Shown one piece after another: positions 11,860 through 23,555 of a DNA stretch of 64,000 nt. Within the stretch, counting starts at the first letter, position 1; each line of letters starts with the position of its first letter. The notes beneath the pieces are model-generated. The model was not told where the DNA came from and ran no database searches. It saw only the letters and a program-made list of their open reading frames with translations. The stretch is from positions 25,025,366-25,089,365 of the forward strand of contig NC_088777.1 in assembly GCF_954871325.1 (NCBI RefSeq). Reading direction: 5' to 3'. A program made the position numbers and the translations under genes. This stretch comes from Gordionus sp. m RMFG-2023 (taxonomy: Eukaryota; Nematomorpha; Gordioida; Chordodea; Parachordodidae).

Positions 11860-13319
11860 TCAGCAATTATTCGTCAAATGTTCATAGATAAGTCTTAGTA
11901 CCATTTTGTAAGTTTTCCTATCCGACGAAGCACGTTTTATGATTTCCCAAGATAGACCTATTTCCGATAATGATCGATTTATTCTACCAAACCAACTATT
12001 TTTATGGGATAGGAAAGGTTTGAGAGATGACTCAATAAAAAGGGCTTGATAAACAAGTTGTTTGGGGCTTGTCTGAGAATATGCCCTAATACTTCGATTT
12101 TTCTATATTCACCCAGTCTATATATAGGGAGGATGTCGCATCTGAAAGATTATAGTTCGTAGTATTATAAGGATAAAATGTTTTGGTTATATACCTAAGA
12201 CATTTGTTAACGAAAGTTTGCATCTTTTTACTTTCTAATTTAGTATCTTTCCAGGTTTCTATACCATAGAATAAAGAGGGGAATATTAGAATTTTAAATA
12301 ATCGAATCTTTAAAGGAATTGATATTTGATTCGAACTCCATATTTTCATTAAAGATCTATATTTCATTCTGCCTTTATTTAATTTAGCTATTAAGTCTAG
12401 TTTAGTAATTCCTTTTCTATCCAGTATCACTCCTAGATATTTTAATTGTTGAACTTCTACTATTTTCCCCCCTTGTATCGTTAGATTCATATTTGAAGGG
12501 GAGTATAATGATGTCATCAACTTAGTTTTATCAACATTTATTTTTAAACCAAAAAAACCAGCAGCTTGGATCACCATATCCACTAGCAATTGAAGGTGTG
12601 ATACAGAATCTCCCATAATGCAAAGATCATCAGCAAATGCAAGGATATTAAATTTCGCAATAGGTATCTGAATCAAGCATTGTTTAGTCACTCTCTTTAT
12701 GATATAATTTGTAATAAAATTAAAAAGAAGAGGAGAAAGGACACATCCCTGTTTCAGACCTATCTTAACTGGAATTTTTGATGATTTATGACCTGCATGG
12801 ATAATTTAGATCGAGTAATCTTTATAGATATTTTTTAATATTTTTACCAAATAAGTTGGCGTATTAACTTCTTCTAAAGCTTTCCATAAACTATCTTGGA
12901 TAATCGTATCAAAAGCTTTCCTAAAATCAAGAGCTCTAATTATTAATTGCCTTTTCCGTATAATAGATTTCTCTATTTGTATTTTTAGATTGAGAATAGC
13001 TTCAAGAGCATTATCTCCCTTCCTAAATGAAACTATTGAATCCCCATAATCTCGTTCCACAAAAGGTTTGAAGCTATTAAGGATAATGTTAGTGAAAATC
13101 TTATATATTATAGAATTCAGTGAAATTCCTCTCCAATCCTCTAGAGCTTTAGGATACTTAGTTTTTGGAAAATTAATTAGGACAGCCGTTAGCCAATCAC
13201 TAGGGCAGGTCCCTTCCTTCCATACTCTCGATATGATTGGGAAAAGAATTTCGGCGGATAATATAGGGTCAGTTTTTAAATATTCGCTACGAATATTATC
13301 TTATCCACACGCCTTGTGA
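11860..13319 (-). pseudogene. LINE-1 reverse transcriptase and C-terminal tail
   Basis: RT blocks in order: WLTAVLINFPK and DWRGISL (about 13170-13110), RALDFRKAFDTI (12950-12890, catalytic Asp), GLKQGCVLSPLLFN (12770-12720), FADDLCIM (12645-12600; FADD instead of the common YADD, both Asp present), KYLGVILDRKG, then a thumb and SLFYGIETW. The tail continues through VLGHILRQ to a stop at 11862-11860. Breaks seen: an in-frame TAA near 13305, a frame change near 12805-12690, and one at 12086. It would copy LINE RNA at the nicked target. Confidence 0.85.
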
Positions 13320-13323
13320 TTTT

Positions 13324-14432
13324 TTAGTTTTTATTTATACTTATTATTTCACTCTTAATAGGATCTATGATTCTATTTGTATTTGGGAATAAGGTAGAGA
13401 GGGAAGAATGTGTAGATGAAGATGTAGTATTATGAGTAATATTATCTTGTGGGAGAATTAATTGCGGGGGCCAGAGGTTCGAAGAGGATGGACCATGAAG
13501 AATGGAGGAAGGACCTTGGTTTGGTAAATGTAATAATTTTGATGGCGAGAGATTAGAGGAAGAAGAGCTTTGATCGGAAAGGCATTGATCGGAAAGACAT
13601 TGAGGAGGGCCCAGGTGTAATTGCACCTGAGGAGGCCAGAAGCATGAGGTAGATGGATTTTGGACAATGGGAGATTCTAATATTAAGTTATTTATAGAGT
13701 TAGACAAAAGATTTGAGATAGAAGAACTTTGATCGGGAAGGAATTGAGGAAGCCCAAGGTTTAACTGATTCGGAGGCCAGAAGCTTGAGGTAGATAGATT
13801 TTGATCGATGGGAGATATTGCTATTTGGTTATTTAATGCAGAGGAGGGTTCATTACTATTAAAGACTTTAGAGTAATGTGAAACCCATATTTTCATTTGT
13901 GTCTCTGGATCTGTAATTTCTTTTGAGTTGTGACTAAGTTTAAAAAATTCTCTTTTTTGAACGATGTGAAGGATTTCAATAATTTGAAAGCTTTATATGA
14001 ACCATTTGCATTGAACGAATTACTTATCTCTGTGGCACGATCCTCAAGAAATTTCCTTTTATCTCTTCTGAGTTTATGACTTATATCGTTTAGTGTATAC
14101 ATAGCTCTGTTTCTCCTATTATGACCACTCCCCACTAGATTTGAAATAAGATTTTTAGATTCTATTGAAATCCAGTCTAGATAATTCATCTTGGTTGGTA
14201 AGGACTTTGATGCCGCTTTGATGAAAATATCACGGGTATTTTCCGATAGTGTGTCAGAGGACAAGTTGTTAGTTAGATCAATAAATTTATGAAAATTATT
14301 TCTGATTTGTTTTATATATTCTGTTTTGATATTATGATCATTTAATGCTTCGATATCTAATTTGGGACGTTTCATAAGTGACTTTCCATTTCTTTTCTTC
14401 CTCATATGCCATATCTTTGGGTCTATAACCAT
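13324..14432 (-). pseudogene. LINE-1 linker with Ser/Pro/Gln-rich repeat
   Basis: Two consecutive minus-strand frames lie between endonuclease and RT. The first (14432-13893) is basic and helical, including KLRRDKRKFLEDRA, which is usual for this LINE position. The second (13896-13324) is unusual: rich in Ser, Pro, Leu and Gln, with a ~60-residue unit repeated, marked by QNLSTSSFWPPNQL and QNPSTSCFWPPQVQL, each followed by LGLP or LGPP and DQSSS. It opens with MKIWVSHYSKVFN, the usual lead into the RT domain, so the repeat sits inside the ORF just before the fingers. No function is assigned. Confidence 0.7.
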
Positions 14433-14498
14433 AAAGCAATCAATAATTTTATGGTCAGAGTTAAATAAAACCTGATGAAGAACTTCAATATTTTTAAT

Positions 14499-15333
14499 TC
14501 AACTCATCGACCTAGTACAAATAAAATAGTCAATTTGTGACCAAGTATTGTATGTTGGGCTAAAATAAGTGTATACCTCTCTTTTATCAGAATGTTCGAA
14601 GAAAATATTAGCTATTTGAAAATCTAACTTATGACAGAGCTTTAATAGTAGTTTTCCTCCAACATCAGATTTAATATTTAACGCTCCTGAACCAAGGGAA
14701 ATATGATTCTTTATATCGATTCTTCCTACTTTCGCATTAAAATCACCAGCATTTAGTAAGTTTTCGCGATTCGGAAATTTATTTAGATATTCGTCAAGAA
14801 AAATGAAGAAGGGTTGTTTTTCAGTATAATTCACCGGTATATAAATATTTACAATATTTAGGGTTTTACATCTCGTATTTATTTTTATATTACATAACCT
14901 ACTATTTACGCCCTCGAATTTTGAAATATAGCCCGATAGATTCTTTTTGACCAATATACAAACTCCGCACCAGTTTTTTTCTGTTTTACCCGAGTTAAAG
15001 AGGAGGTAGCCTTTGCAATTTAGTTTATCTTTTTGACCAATATACAAACTCCGCATGTTTCACCCGAGTTAAAGAGGAGGTAGCCTTTGCAATTTAGTTT
15101 ATCTTTTTGACCAATATACAAACTCCGCACCAGTTTTTTTCTGTTTCACCCGAGTTAAAGAGGAGGTAGCCTTTGCAATTTAATTTACATGTATCTATCC
15201 AATGTGTCTCTTGTATACAAGCTATATCAACCGCTAGGGTGTCTAAAATTATTCTTAATTGAGCAAACTTATTATTATTCAAGGATCTAGCACTTAACGA
15301 TATTACTCTTAGAGAACCAGAAAAATTGTTCAT
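14499..15333 (-). pseudogene. LINE-1 apurinic/apyrimidinic-type endonuclease
   Basis: The start at 15333 gives VISLSARSLNNNKFAQ, then IACIQETHW (metal-binding Glu, about residue 42), a middle block with IVNIYIP, then NAGDFNAKVG (the usual form is AGDFNA, Asp and Asn present) and WSQIDYFIC before 14499. The domain nicks target DNA to prime reverse transcription. The frame is disturbed by a tandem reduplication of an ~87-bp segment (14988-15172), so residues TCKLNCKGYLLFNSGETEKNW recur in part. Apart from this the catalytic motifs look preserved. It is followed without pause by the linker region. Confidence 0.85.
14988..15172. repeat. 87-bp tandem repeat inside LINE-1 endonuclease
   Basis: The segment starting CCCGAGTTAAAGAGGAGGTA occurs at about 14990, 15063 and 15150. 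The first step is 73 bp because 14 bases are lacking, the second 87 bp. The copies differ by single bases, so the duplication arose in or shortly before this copy. Confidence 0.9.
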
Positions 15334-15339
15334 TGTAAT

Positions 15340-16800
15340 ATGTTAGTAAATTTATTTAATAATTAAAAAATTAGAAAAACAATTTTTAGTAACTAGTTTA
15401 AAACAACTTTATATAATAGAATAAATTTATTTAATGATTTATAAAACAAGATTTCGACAATATATATTATCAAGATTTCACTATATAAAATAAAATTTCA
15501 GAGAACTTTATATCACGATTTATGATAACAATTTTTCGACAGCTTTATTACAACAATATAATAGATTTTCAAGTTTTTGACACTATTTCGTCAGTTAATA
15601 TCAAGTTTTAGATAATTTTATTACGACGATATATAATATCAAGTTTGAGACGGCTTTCAACAACAATAAATCTGAATAATAATAGAATTAAACCATTAAT
15701 CATACGAGAGAAAGAATTTATAAATCTATTGTGTATATAAAAAATTGATAGAAGTAAGTAATTAATCTTTTAAGAAAAACGAAAATTTTGACGATAGACA
15801 AAGAATAATTGTAATTTGAAATGTTTGACGATAAAAAAATTATTTGTAATTTTATTGAACACAAGTGCATCATAAATAATAATATTTAAATTTACAAAAG
15901 ATAAAAATAAAGAAAATAATAAAATATATATAAAATAAAACGATCATCCGATTTATTTTGTTAAAATAATAAAATATATATAAAACAAAACTATCATCCG
16001 ATTTATTTTGTTAAAAGTAAAACAAACTTTTTTATAATTAACGAGAATAAATTTAACAACTTTCAACTATTTTACTATATGAAGGAAGATAAAATACAAA
16101 TTAGATAACTATTAATTCACGATAAGGAAAATATATAATGTTTAGGTAATAATTTAAATGCAACGTAAGGCTACTTTCAACTATTTTTACAATAAGATAG
16201 AAAATAAAATATAAGATTACTATTAATTCACGATAAAGAAAATATATCGGTAATAATTTAACATCAACGTAATGCTACTTTCATTTTTGCTATAAGATCG
16301 GAAAATAAAATACAAAATAGATTAATATTAATTTACGATAAAAAAAGAAAATGTTCTGTTAATACTGTCCAAAGAGTTTAAAAGATGATCACCATGTTAT
16401 TCAAAGAGTTTAAATAATGATTACCTTAAATAGTGATTACCTAAAAAATAATAATTAGTATGAATTCAGTACCAATGTACATTGAAAACAATAAAATTAT
16501 ATAATACTTCAGTTATATGTTTTAATTTGCTTCTCACTTTATAATATCTAGTTTACTCCCTTATTATATTTATTATTATTTAATAAATTTTATTAATATT
16601 TAATTAATTACTAAGCAACAAATTAGAATAATATTTATACTATTTTAATTATAGGTAAGAAATAAATAAGATGTTTGTACTAATTTATTGTTCAACTCTA
16701 ACTAGTATAATTTATCTACTAATTTAGCTAGTTACATATCTATTTAATTAGCACAAGGATTTAAACTTATATCTTTGTTTGTTTTGAATTTTAATCCTTC
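15340..16800. repeat. AT-rich LINE 5' flank with degenerate tandem repeats
   Basis: There is no gene. A ~55-bp unit with GATCATCCGATTTATTTTG is duplicated at about 15915-16013. A ~95-bp degenerate unit with CTTTCAACTATTTT and TATTAATTCACGATAA recurs about three times at 16055-16350. Tandem 5' repeats just upstream of a LINE endonuclease are plausible promoter units, but this is inference. Confidence 0.5.
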
Positions 16801-16931
16801 AATAAGCCATGTACCTAATAGTGCGCACAAATTGAACATTGCAACGCAGCGTTTCAAAACGCAAACAATGCATTTTAAATGCATTCGTTCAAATTGAGAA
16901 CATTTCCATTTTTCATTTAAAAAAATTTTCA

Positions 16932-17619
16932 ATGAAGGACCACAGTATTAAAATGATCTCTTTGAATATAAGATCCCTGAATGACAAATTAACTATACCT
17001 AGGCAAGTCATGAATGACCAACATTATGATATCTTCCTTTTACAAGAAACCCACCTTAAAGTAACTGAAGTAAGTAACCTCTTAGATTTTACCTTATATT
17101 GTATGGGCTGGGGTGGCGATTTTAATACATAATAAATTAATAAATTCGTAAGCAACCCAATCTCCAGTCGAATATGCTGCCTTACCTTAAACTTAGGATA
17201 CAAAAAAATTCATTTGTTTAACGTATACGCACCTCACAATGATAGTATTTTTATATGGAATTGGAAAATATCTTAAAGGAACTACCGTGTCGGGATGGTA
17301 TCATCTTAGCAGGCGACTTCAATGCTTCGGTAGGCAAACCTAATAATTCTCCCTGCCTTGGAAACGCCGCATTAGTACAAAGTACGAACCCCAACGGTAA
17401 AAGGTTAATAGAAATCTGTGAACTCTTCAACATGAAAATTGGAAATACGTTTTTCAAGCATCCTATTCATCACATCATGATTTACAAGAGTCCTTCCTTT
17501 GGCACTACCTCACAGATAGATTACTTTGTAATTTCCACAAAGATCTTCAAGTGGGTAAGAGACATCAGAGTAATCAGTAAACTAAACCTTATACTTTTTA
17601 CAGACCATTACCTACTGGG
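16932..17619 (+). pseudogene. LINE-2 endonuclease (5' part)
   Basis: The Met at 16932 begins MKDHSIKMISLNIRSLND, then FLLQETHLK (metal-binding Glu). After a damaged stretch (about 17110-17250), IILAGDFNASVGKP and TTSQIDYFVIS appear, with TDHYLLG right at the MITE insertion point. All key APE motifs (N, E, GDFN, SQID, DH) are visible. The frame is open 16839-17132 and again 17255-17659, but the last residues of the second frame are MITE sequence. Role: target-site nicking. At least one frame break near 17130 besides the insertion. Confidence 0.85.
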
Positions 17620-18527
17620 AAGTGTTGTTAATTGGCTAAGTCGAGTCGACTTAGCCTAAAATCTAGTCAAGTTTTGAGTCGCAAAACTCATTTCAATTTG
17701 AGAGGCTCAATGAGCCGCATGAGTCGGCTCGATGAGTCGGCATCAGAGTCGTCTAAGGTTTATTTTGAATCGGCATATTAAAAAAATTTAACCCCTATGG
17801 TTCGAAAATTTAAATATTTTTAAATTCGTAATTTATTGTTTGAATATGACCATGTTATTATTGATATTATCTAAACCCCGACATTTCGCTGATAGATGTC
17901 TAAACTTTTGTGCCATCTATGACCACAATCTTAAAGCTTACATAATAGCTTTCTGGATAAAATGTTGAGTTAGCCGTTTTTAAATTGGCTCAAATCGAGC
18001 CGTTTAACAAGACTACCTATACAATTATTTAGAATATATATAAAAAAAGATTTTTTTTAAAAAAATATTCAAACCTGGGTATGATTTTTTTAAAATATAT
18101 TATAGGGCAGAAACTGACTTAAAAAATTTATTGAGCTGATATCGCATCTATATACAAATATATATAATTAAGATAAATGATTGTTAGATTTTAATGCTCT
18201 GAGCCCATAATTTGGTTGTAAATTATACGACTAAGCAAATTAACACTATACATAAGTCATTTTGAATTTTAAAATATTTAAATTCTCGAACTATAGTGGT
18301 TAAATTTTTTAAATATTTTATCGTGGAGTAAATAATAATAGCAGGCGGATTCAAAATAAATTTTTTCCGACTCTGAAGCCGACTCATCAAGCCGACTCAT
18401 CAAGCCATCTCTGAAGCCGACTCATCGAGTCGACTCATGCGGCTCATTGAGCCACTCAATTTGAAATGAGTTTTGCGACTCCAACTTGAGTTCAAAGTCG
18501 TAAAAACTCGACTATTTAACAACACTA
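17620..18527. mobile_element. 908-bp hAT-like MITE inside LINE-2
   Basis: Ends read AAGTGTTGTTAATTGG (left) and, inward from the right, TAGTGTTGTTAAATAG, like degenerate CAGTGTTGTTAA hAT termini. The near-exact 8-bp TSD is CTACTGGG (17612-17619) versus CCACTGGG (18528-18535). Inner arms carry long GAGTCG/CGACTC palindromic words. The interior holds pieces of two other MITE families: 17875-18009 resembles the MITE at 29142, and about 18130-18255 resembles the arms at 54.1-54.4 kb. No coding. Confidence 0.85.
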
Positions 18528-18699
18528 CCACTGGGCTGTGAACTCAGAATCAATAATAGCATTTTCCCAAATCACATTAATCAGAACTATCTCACCAGTG
18601 TAAGATTCATAGCCAGAAAAGACTTGGCACAGCTCAATGACTTAGAGGTGAAGGAAGAGTTCGTCACTAAATTAGCAACATGGAGGAATACATGAAATG

Positions 18700-20184
18700 C
18701 CATGATTAAACCCAAATCTGACCTGGAAGGACATTAAGCTGAATTTATTAGTTAGTATTACATCATGTTTAAGACCACGCATTAAACGCAGAGAGTGGCT
18801 CACCCCTTCGACTATGCAAATAATTAAGAACTTAACAATAAATATATCCCATTACCAATACGCTAAACATCACAGGAGGTACATTACTCACCGCATAAGG
18901 GCCGACAAAAGGCTGTTTATCTCTAATTTATCTAAATCTGTCCAATTCAATTTTGATAACAATAACATTTATAAGGCTTTCCAATCTCTTAAACTACTTA
19001 CCACCTTCAAGACCAATCCTTCACCAAGACTACACTTAAATAACAATAAGATTATAACTGACCCAAAGGAACCATTAGTCATATGGATAGACCATTACAT
19101 GAACCTCTACAGAACGAGGTGACCCAGACCTATATGTGACTACCCTTTCCAATCACCCAGTCAGAACCTGAACAAGTTGGATATAATCGGTGCCATTAAA
19201 CGACTAAAAATGCATAAAGCTGCTGGAGTCGATGGGATCTTTGCAGAACTCTGGAAGATAGATGTAGACCTAAGTGCCAGTTTACTACTTCTCCTCTTTA
19301 GAGAGATATGGAATACGGGTAATTTTCCTGACGAATGGGTGACATCAATAATACTAAACTTCCCTAAAAACAAGACCCCAAACAGCCTTAAGGATTATAG
19401 AGGTATTGCACTGATTACAGTTGCCCTAAAAATGTTCACATACATCATATCTGTCAGGATTAAACCAATCATCAACAGGTTCCTCTCTAACACAATCACA
19501 TCATACAGGAAGGGTAGAAATACTACGGAGTTGACTATGGCACTTAAAGTTATTCTGGAAAAGGCTAGAATGCATAAATCCCCCATCTTTGCCCTAATGA
19601 TTGTAAGTCAAGCCTTCGATTCCATTATACAGCACAAGATATGGCTCTTGCTGGAAAACATAGGAATAGATAAGCATCTGATAACGCTAATTAAGATAAT
19701 TTATGACAATCATAGCGTAGTACCTCAACATCTAAATGTAAAATCACAACCTTTTAAAGCAAATAGGGGCCTTAAACAAGGATGCATTCTCTCGCCTATT
19801 ATTTTTAATGTAATAATGAATGATATCCTAAAAAAATCCTTTAAACAAGAATATGCACTCAACCCACATTACAGGGATCAACTGCACCACAATGACATGC
19901 ATAACTCTCTGAATTTTCTATGTTATGCCGACGACGTGTGTATATTAGCTAACTCGGAATACAAGATAAGAAATATTTTATCATTATTTGTCAACAACTG
20001 TTATGAATATGGATTAAGAGTTAACTACACAAAAACCAAGCTTATCACCTCAAATACATATGCGAGTAACTTAAACCCCTTTAACTTTGAGGGTAATACG
20101 ATAGAATTAGTTTCAGTTTTCATATACCTAGGAACCAAAATAACAAATAGAATAATGGATAATGATAACGAACACTGGTTATGA
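18700..20184 (+). pseudogene. LINE-2 reverse transcriptase
   Basis: A basic linker (18814-19122, HRIRADKRLFISNL) leads into the RT frame 19177-20184: HKAAGVDGI, WVTSIILNFPKNK, DYRGIALI, RKGRNTTELTMAL, then MIVSQAFDSI where the first catalytic Asp position reads IVSQAFD rather than VDxxKAFD, RGLKQGCILSPIIFN, CYADDVCILA (both palm Asp present), and VFIYLGTKI. The open frame ends at 20184, well short of the normal thumb and tail. A stop near 19122 separates linker and RT. The substitution at the first Asp motif suggests loss of activity independent of truncation. Confidence 0.9.
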
Positions 20185-20204
20185 TAATGATAATGAACAC
20201 TGGT

Positions 20205-20512
20205 TATGATAATAACACCGACGAACCCAAATATCATTTGCACAGCGCGTACAAGGTCTACAGGGCACGCGATATCGACACACACCGAACAACAAACAAA
20301 GAAGAGACTCATCATGCAAACTTAACTTAAACTCTCAATACTCACCAAGATATAAAAGTTATTATTGTTTTTTTGTTGCCTCACTAAATAACCTTATCAG
20401 GATTCAGGTACATTATTACATGATATTATATTTCTTAACACTATTCTGCCGGTAACCTAATACATCACCACTTTCGTATTTCTCCCTTCTTCACTTTTCT
20501 AGCTGGCTACAT
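20205..20512 (+). mobile_element. Possible solo LTR-like block (fossil)
   Basis: The block starts near TGATAATAACACC and ends near GGCTACA, with a TATA-like GATATAAAAG inside. It is followed by TGGTACCGTCCACT, which could be a primer-binding site (complement ends in ...ACCA). Family unknown, no coding region attached, one end only. The call is weak; ordinary unique sequence is the alternative. Confidence 0.22.
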
Positions 20513-21794
20513 AGTGGTACCGTCCACTATAATAAAACGGATATACACCATGTATAGGATCTATATACTAGTAAATTGGTGCACTCCAACTTTCTAGGCG
20601 TGGTAATGAATGAATTAATTATTTTTTAAAAGACAAACTTGCTTGCGTTTTTCAAAACTTTTTAAATTTTGAAGTGATAAAATTCTTCTAAATTGTAAGA
20701 ATAATAATTATTAAATGATATAATAATATTTTTAAGATATGGAACAATTGAAATAAGCAAAAGATTTGGAGAAATCCTGGACTACCATAAAAAAAGTATC
20801 ATTATGGAACATTTATCAGTTATTGTTTCCAGGTATAAATATATAAGAATGTTAAATATAATAATATAATTAGATTAGCATTGGAATTGACAAACTTCAA
20901 GGATAAGCTGAATAAGGAGAAAATAGGAAATCCTACTTATTATTTATTTTATTGGTAAGTTGATAATAACTACTTAGAAAATAAAGAGTAGGGCTGTGCC
21001 AACCCTCAAATTTTGTTCTGATATTACTACAAAGCCTATACAATACTGTTCCAAAATTTATATTGATTTTATTTACCATCTATATTTGAATAAATCCCAC
21101 AAAATATTTTACTATTCATAAAAAATTATATGTGTATATTGTTTCTTTATTCTCAAAAAGTTAATTTTAAAATATTTGAAATGTTAATTTTCATGTGAAA
21201 CCTAAAGTACTAAATGCTAATAGGTTAATAAATTTTGGAAGAAAAGCCACCTGGGATGCAGTAAAGCTAATTTTTATATTTATATTTTACCTTGTAGAGT
21301 CTAGACAACCAAGTGCTGTTTAAAACTGAGGTTTTAAAATTTCTACACTATCTGAAGACAAATGGTACCTTACCAACACTTACAAATGAATCTGCATTGA
21401 CATATTTAATAGCATTATATAAATTATTTATTTATTATAAAAATATATTATATATTTTATAATAATTTTTATATTGACATTAGATTCTTTTAATAAATTT
21501 TTATATATTATATTTGTCTCTATTTTCATATTTCAATTTAATTTTTCTTAACATTCAAATTATATTAGTGTTCAAGAGATATATCAATATAATTTTTCTT
21601 AATATTCAATTAATTTATTTATATCATTTAATTACTATGGTTGTATTGAGAATCTATTTATAGAAGCAACAGATAAATCTTATAGGTAGAGTTTTCACAC
21701 TATAAAATAATTAAATTATATGTCTTAAATTCTATGGAAATTTCAATTGTATCATAAAAGAATAGAATTAATATTATTTTAAGTTTGAGGTTCA
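20513..21794. other. AT-rich stretch, no gene
   Basis: No frame or bounded element seen. A word containing ATATATCAATATAATTTTTC at 21567-21620 recurs at 22990 and 23050 as a small dispersed repeat. Confidence 0.3.
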
Positions 21795-21802
21795 TTCCCC
21801 AA

Positions 21803-22924
21803 TAGGCCTACAAAAAAACGAATCGAATTAAAATCATTATTCGTTTCGATTCGTCGAATATTCGATTCGATTCGAAAATTTTTCTAAAGCTTATAAAATA
21901 TTTTGCAAAAAAAATTTTACAGATGTTTAAAGATGACACTTTTAAGGATTATATAAAAATTTATAGAAAATAAACGAAATAAACCCAATGATTTCATATA
22001 ACGTTAACCAAACAAATTGACCAAAATATCCGATTTTTAGAATTAGAATTGCTTATAAAAAAATATTTAAACTATTTCTTCAATCTAATATTCAAATTTT
22101 ATTAAAATTTTCTAAAAATGTACAATAATCTCATTTAATAAAATATAAAATAATACACAAAAATATAAAATTATAGTAAATCCGAATTTGATAATATCCA
22201 ATTTTTTAAGCATAAAGTCTTTCTAATAGTTTCCTCCTTCAAAGACATTCTATTTTTCATTATCATATTTGTTCCTATTGAGAACAACCGCTCACATGAA
22301 GCCGAAGATCCCTGAATTGACAATATATCAGTTGCCATTTTCGACAACACAGGAAAACGATCCCCATGCAATCTCTACCATTCTAAGGGACTCTTATTTG
22401 AACTGATTCTTATTTCGTTAAGATATGTCTCCACCTCACATACTGATGCGATGTTATTTTGTTTAAAAATTCTATCCATGTTCGACTGTACTATTGGGTT
22501 AACTGATGTTGATTTGATATTATATTTTATTTTGTAATCATTATATACACCTTTAAATTTTTCTAATAGATTTGTCGTGTCTATGTTATATGTAGTTGGT
22601 AGTTGCTCAAAAAATTCCATTTTTAGTCTAGGATCCAGTATTGTTGATATTATAGTGTGAATATTTGTTAAGTTATAATAAGTTTCTATTTTCTCAATCG
22701 CACTGATAGAGTTTATTAAATCGAGATTTATTTTACTTGCAATAAAATATTTGCGAATAATTACGAATATTTATATATAAATAATTTCGAATAATACGAA
22801 TAATTTTCCTCATTATTCATATTCGATTCGAAATTTCGAATAGAATAATTGTGTTATTCGTATTCCTAAAATACGAATCGAATCGAATCGAATATCAAAT
22901 AACAAATAATTCGTTTTAGGCCTA
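21803..22924 (-). mobile_element. 1.1-kb hAT with TAGGCCTA termini
   Basis: Terminal TAGGCCTA on both sides and an exact 8-bp TSD, TTCCCCAA (21795-21802 and 22925-22932). Just inside, both ends carry ATTCGATTCG / CGAATCGAAT words in inverted orientation, likely transposase-binding subterminal repeats. The interior keeps only a transposase 3' third on the minus strand, so the copy is internally deleted and non-autonomous. Confidence 0.9.
22171..22620 (-). pseudogene. hAT transposase C-terminal third
   Basis: Minus-strand frame with one in-frame TAG (22375-22377) dividing two parts. The first has VYNDYKIKYN and VCEVETYLNE; the second has LHGDRFPVLSKMA, SASCERLFSIGTNMI and KNRMSLKEETIRKTLCLKNW. 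This is the hAT dimerisation region (pattern W-x(6)-FP-x-L, then S-x-x-ER-x-FS). Catalytic parts are missing. Reading through the stop gives the normal hAT spacing, so it is a simple nonsense change. Confidence 0.9.
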
Positions 22925-23092
22925 TTCCCCAAGCTTTAAAATAGCTCAATGGGCTACATCTAGAATCGTGTCCAAATTAACATGCAAGAAATTAAGGGAT
23001 ATATCAAATAAATTTTTCTTAATATTCAATTAATTTATATCATTTTAGAGATTAATGGATATATCAATTAAATTTTTCTTAATATTCAATTT

Positions 23093-23428
23093 ATTCCCAA
23101 AGGTTAAGGAAAAAGTCCAATCAAAAGTGTCAAACAAAAAAGGAAAAGGTTCAATCAAAAAAGGAAAAGTGTCAAACAAAAAAGGAAAAGTGTCAATCGA
23201 AAAAGGAAAATTCCCAAAAGAAAAGGAAAAGGGTCAATCAAAAAAGGAAAATCGTAATTTTTTTAAAAAAAATATATAAACTTTTCAATTTTTCTTAAAT
23301 TTATTTATTTTTTGTCATTCCTTCTTATTTTATTCCTAACTTTTTGCTATTTCTTTACTTTATTTGTATCTTTTCTCACTATATCTTTTCTCAATTTTTT
23401 TTCTTCTCATTTTTGATAATTCTTTTAA
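23093..23428 (+). repeat. Left inverted repeat of the DD34E element
   Basis: Tandem GGAAAAGTGTCAATC/AAAAAA-type units (23093-23268), then an AT-rich part ending near TTTTTGATAATTC. It mirrors 26232-26580. Lys/Gly/Ser frames read through it are repeat artefacts. Confidence 0.85.
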
Positions 23429-23555
23429 GTATATTTAATTTTCACTAAATTTTTGGCAGACAACTTTTTTATTATAATTTTTTACATATGAAATTATTTA
23501 ATTACAATTACGATATATATTTAATAGTACGAAACAAAAATTTATATTAATCATT

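Larger units (their letters stand above)
11860..15333 (-). mobile_element. LINE-1: APE-RT non-LTR retrotransposon
   Basis: One LINE read on the minus strand: endonuclease from a Met at 15333, an unusual linker, reverse transcriptase, and a C-terminal tail ending at 11862-11860. The order, and one long ORF type without a visible gag-like ORF1, fit APE-type LINEs. The clade is not certain; the tail (SLFYGIETW, then VLGHILRQ, then WEIIKRAS) resembles RTE-like families. It shares motifs but little nucleotide identity with LINE-2 and LINE-3. No clear TSD was found. There are several stops and frame changes. Confidence 0.9.
16932..20184 (+). mobile_element. LINE-2: APE-RT retrotransposon split by a MITE
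   Basis: Plus-strand LINE with endonuclease (16932-17619), a nested MITE (17620-18527) and RT (18536-20184). The protein stops soon after the YLG block, so the thumb end and tail are missing; a duplicated TTATGATAATGATAATGAA word and unrelated sequence follow. It is related to LINE-1 and LINE-3 in motif order but differs in sequence. Confidence 0.9.

Noticed and set aside
23055-23279. Lys/Gly/Ser-rich small ORF (and its like at 26368-26655 and 26582-26836)
   Set aside because: It is the translation of the ~20-bp tandem units in the DD34E inverted repeats; both strands and several frames stay open for that reason.
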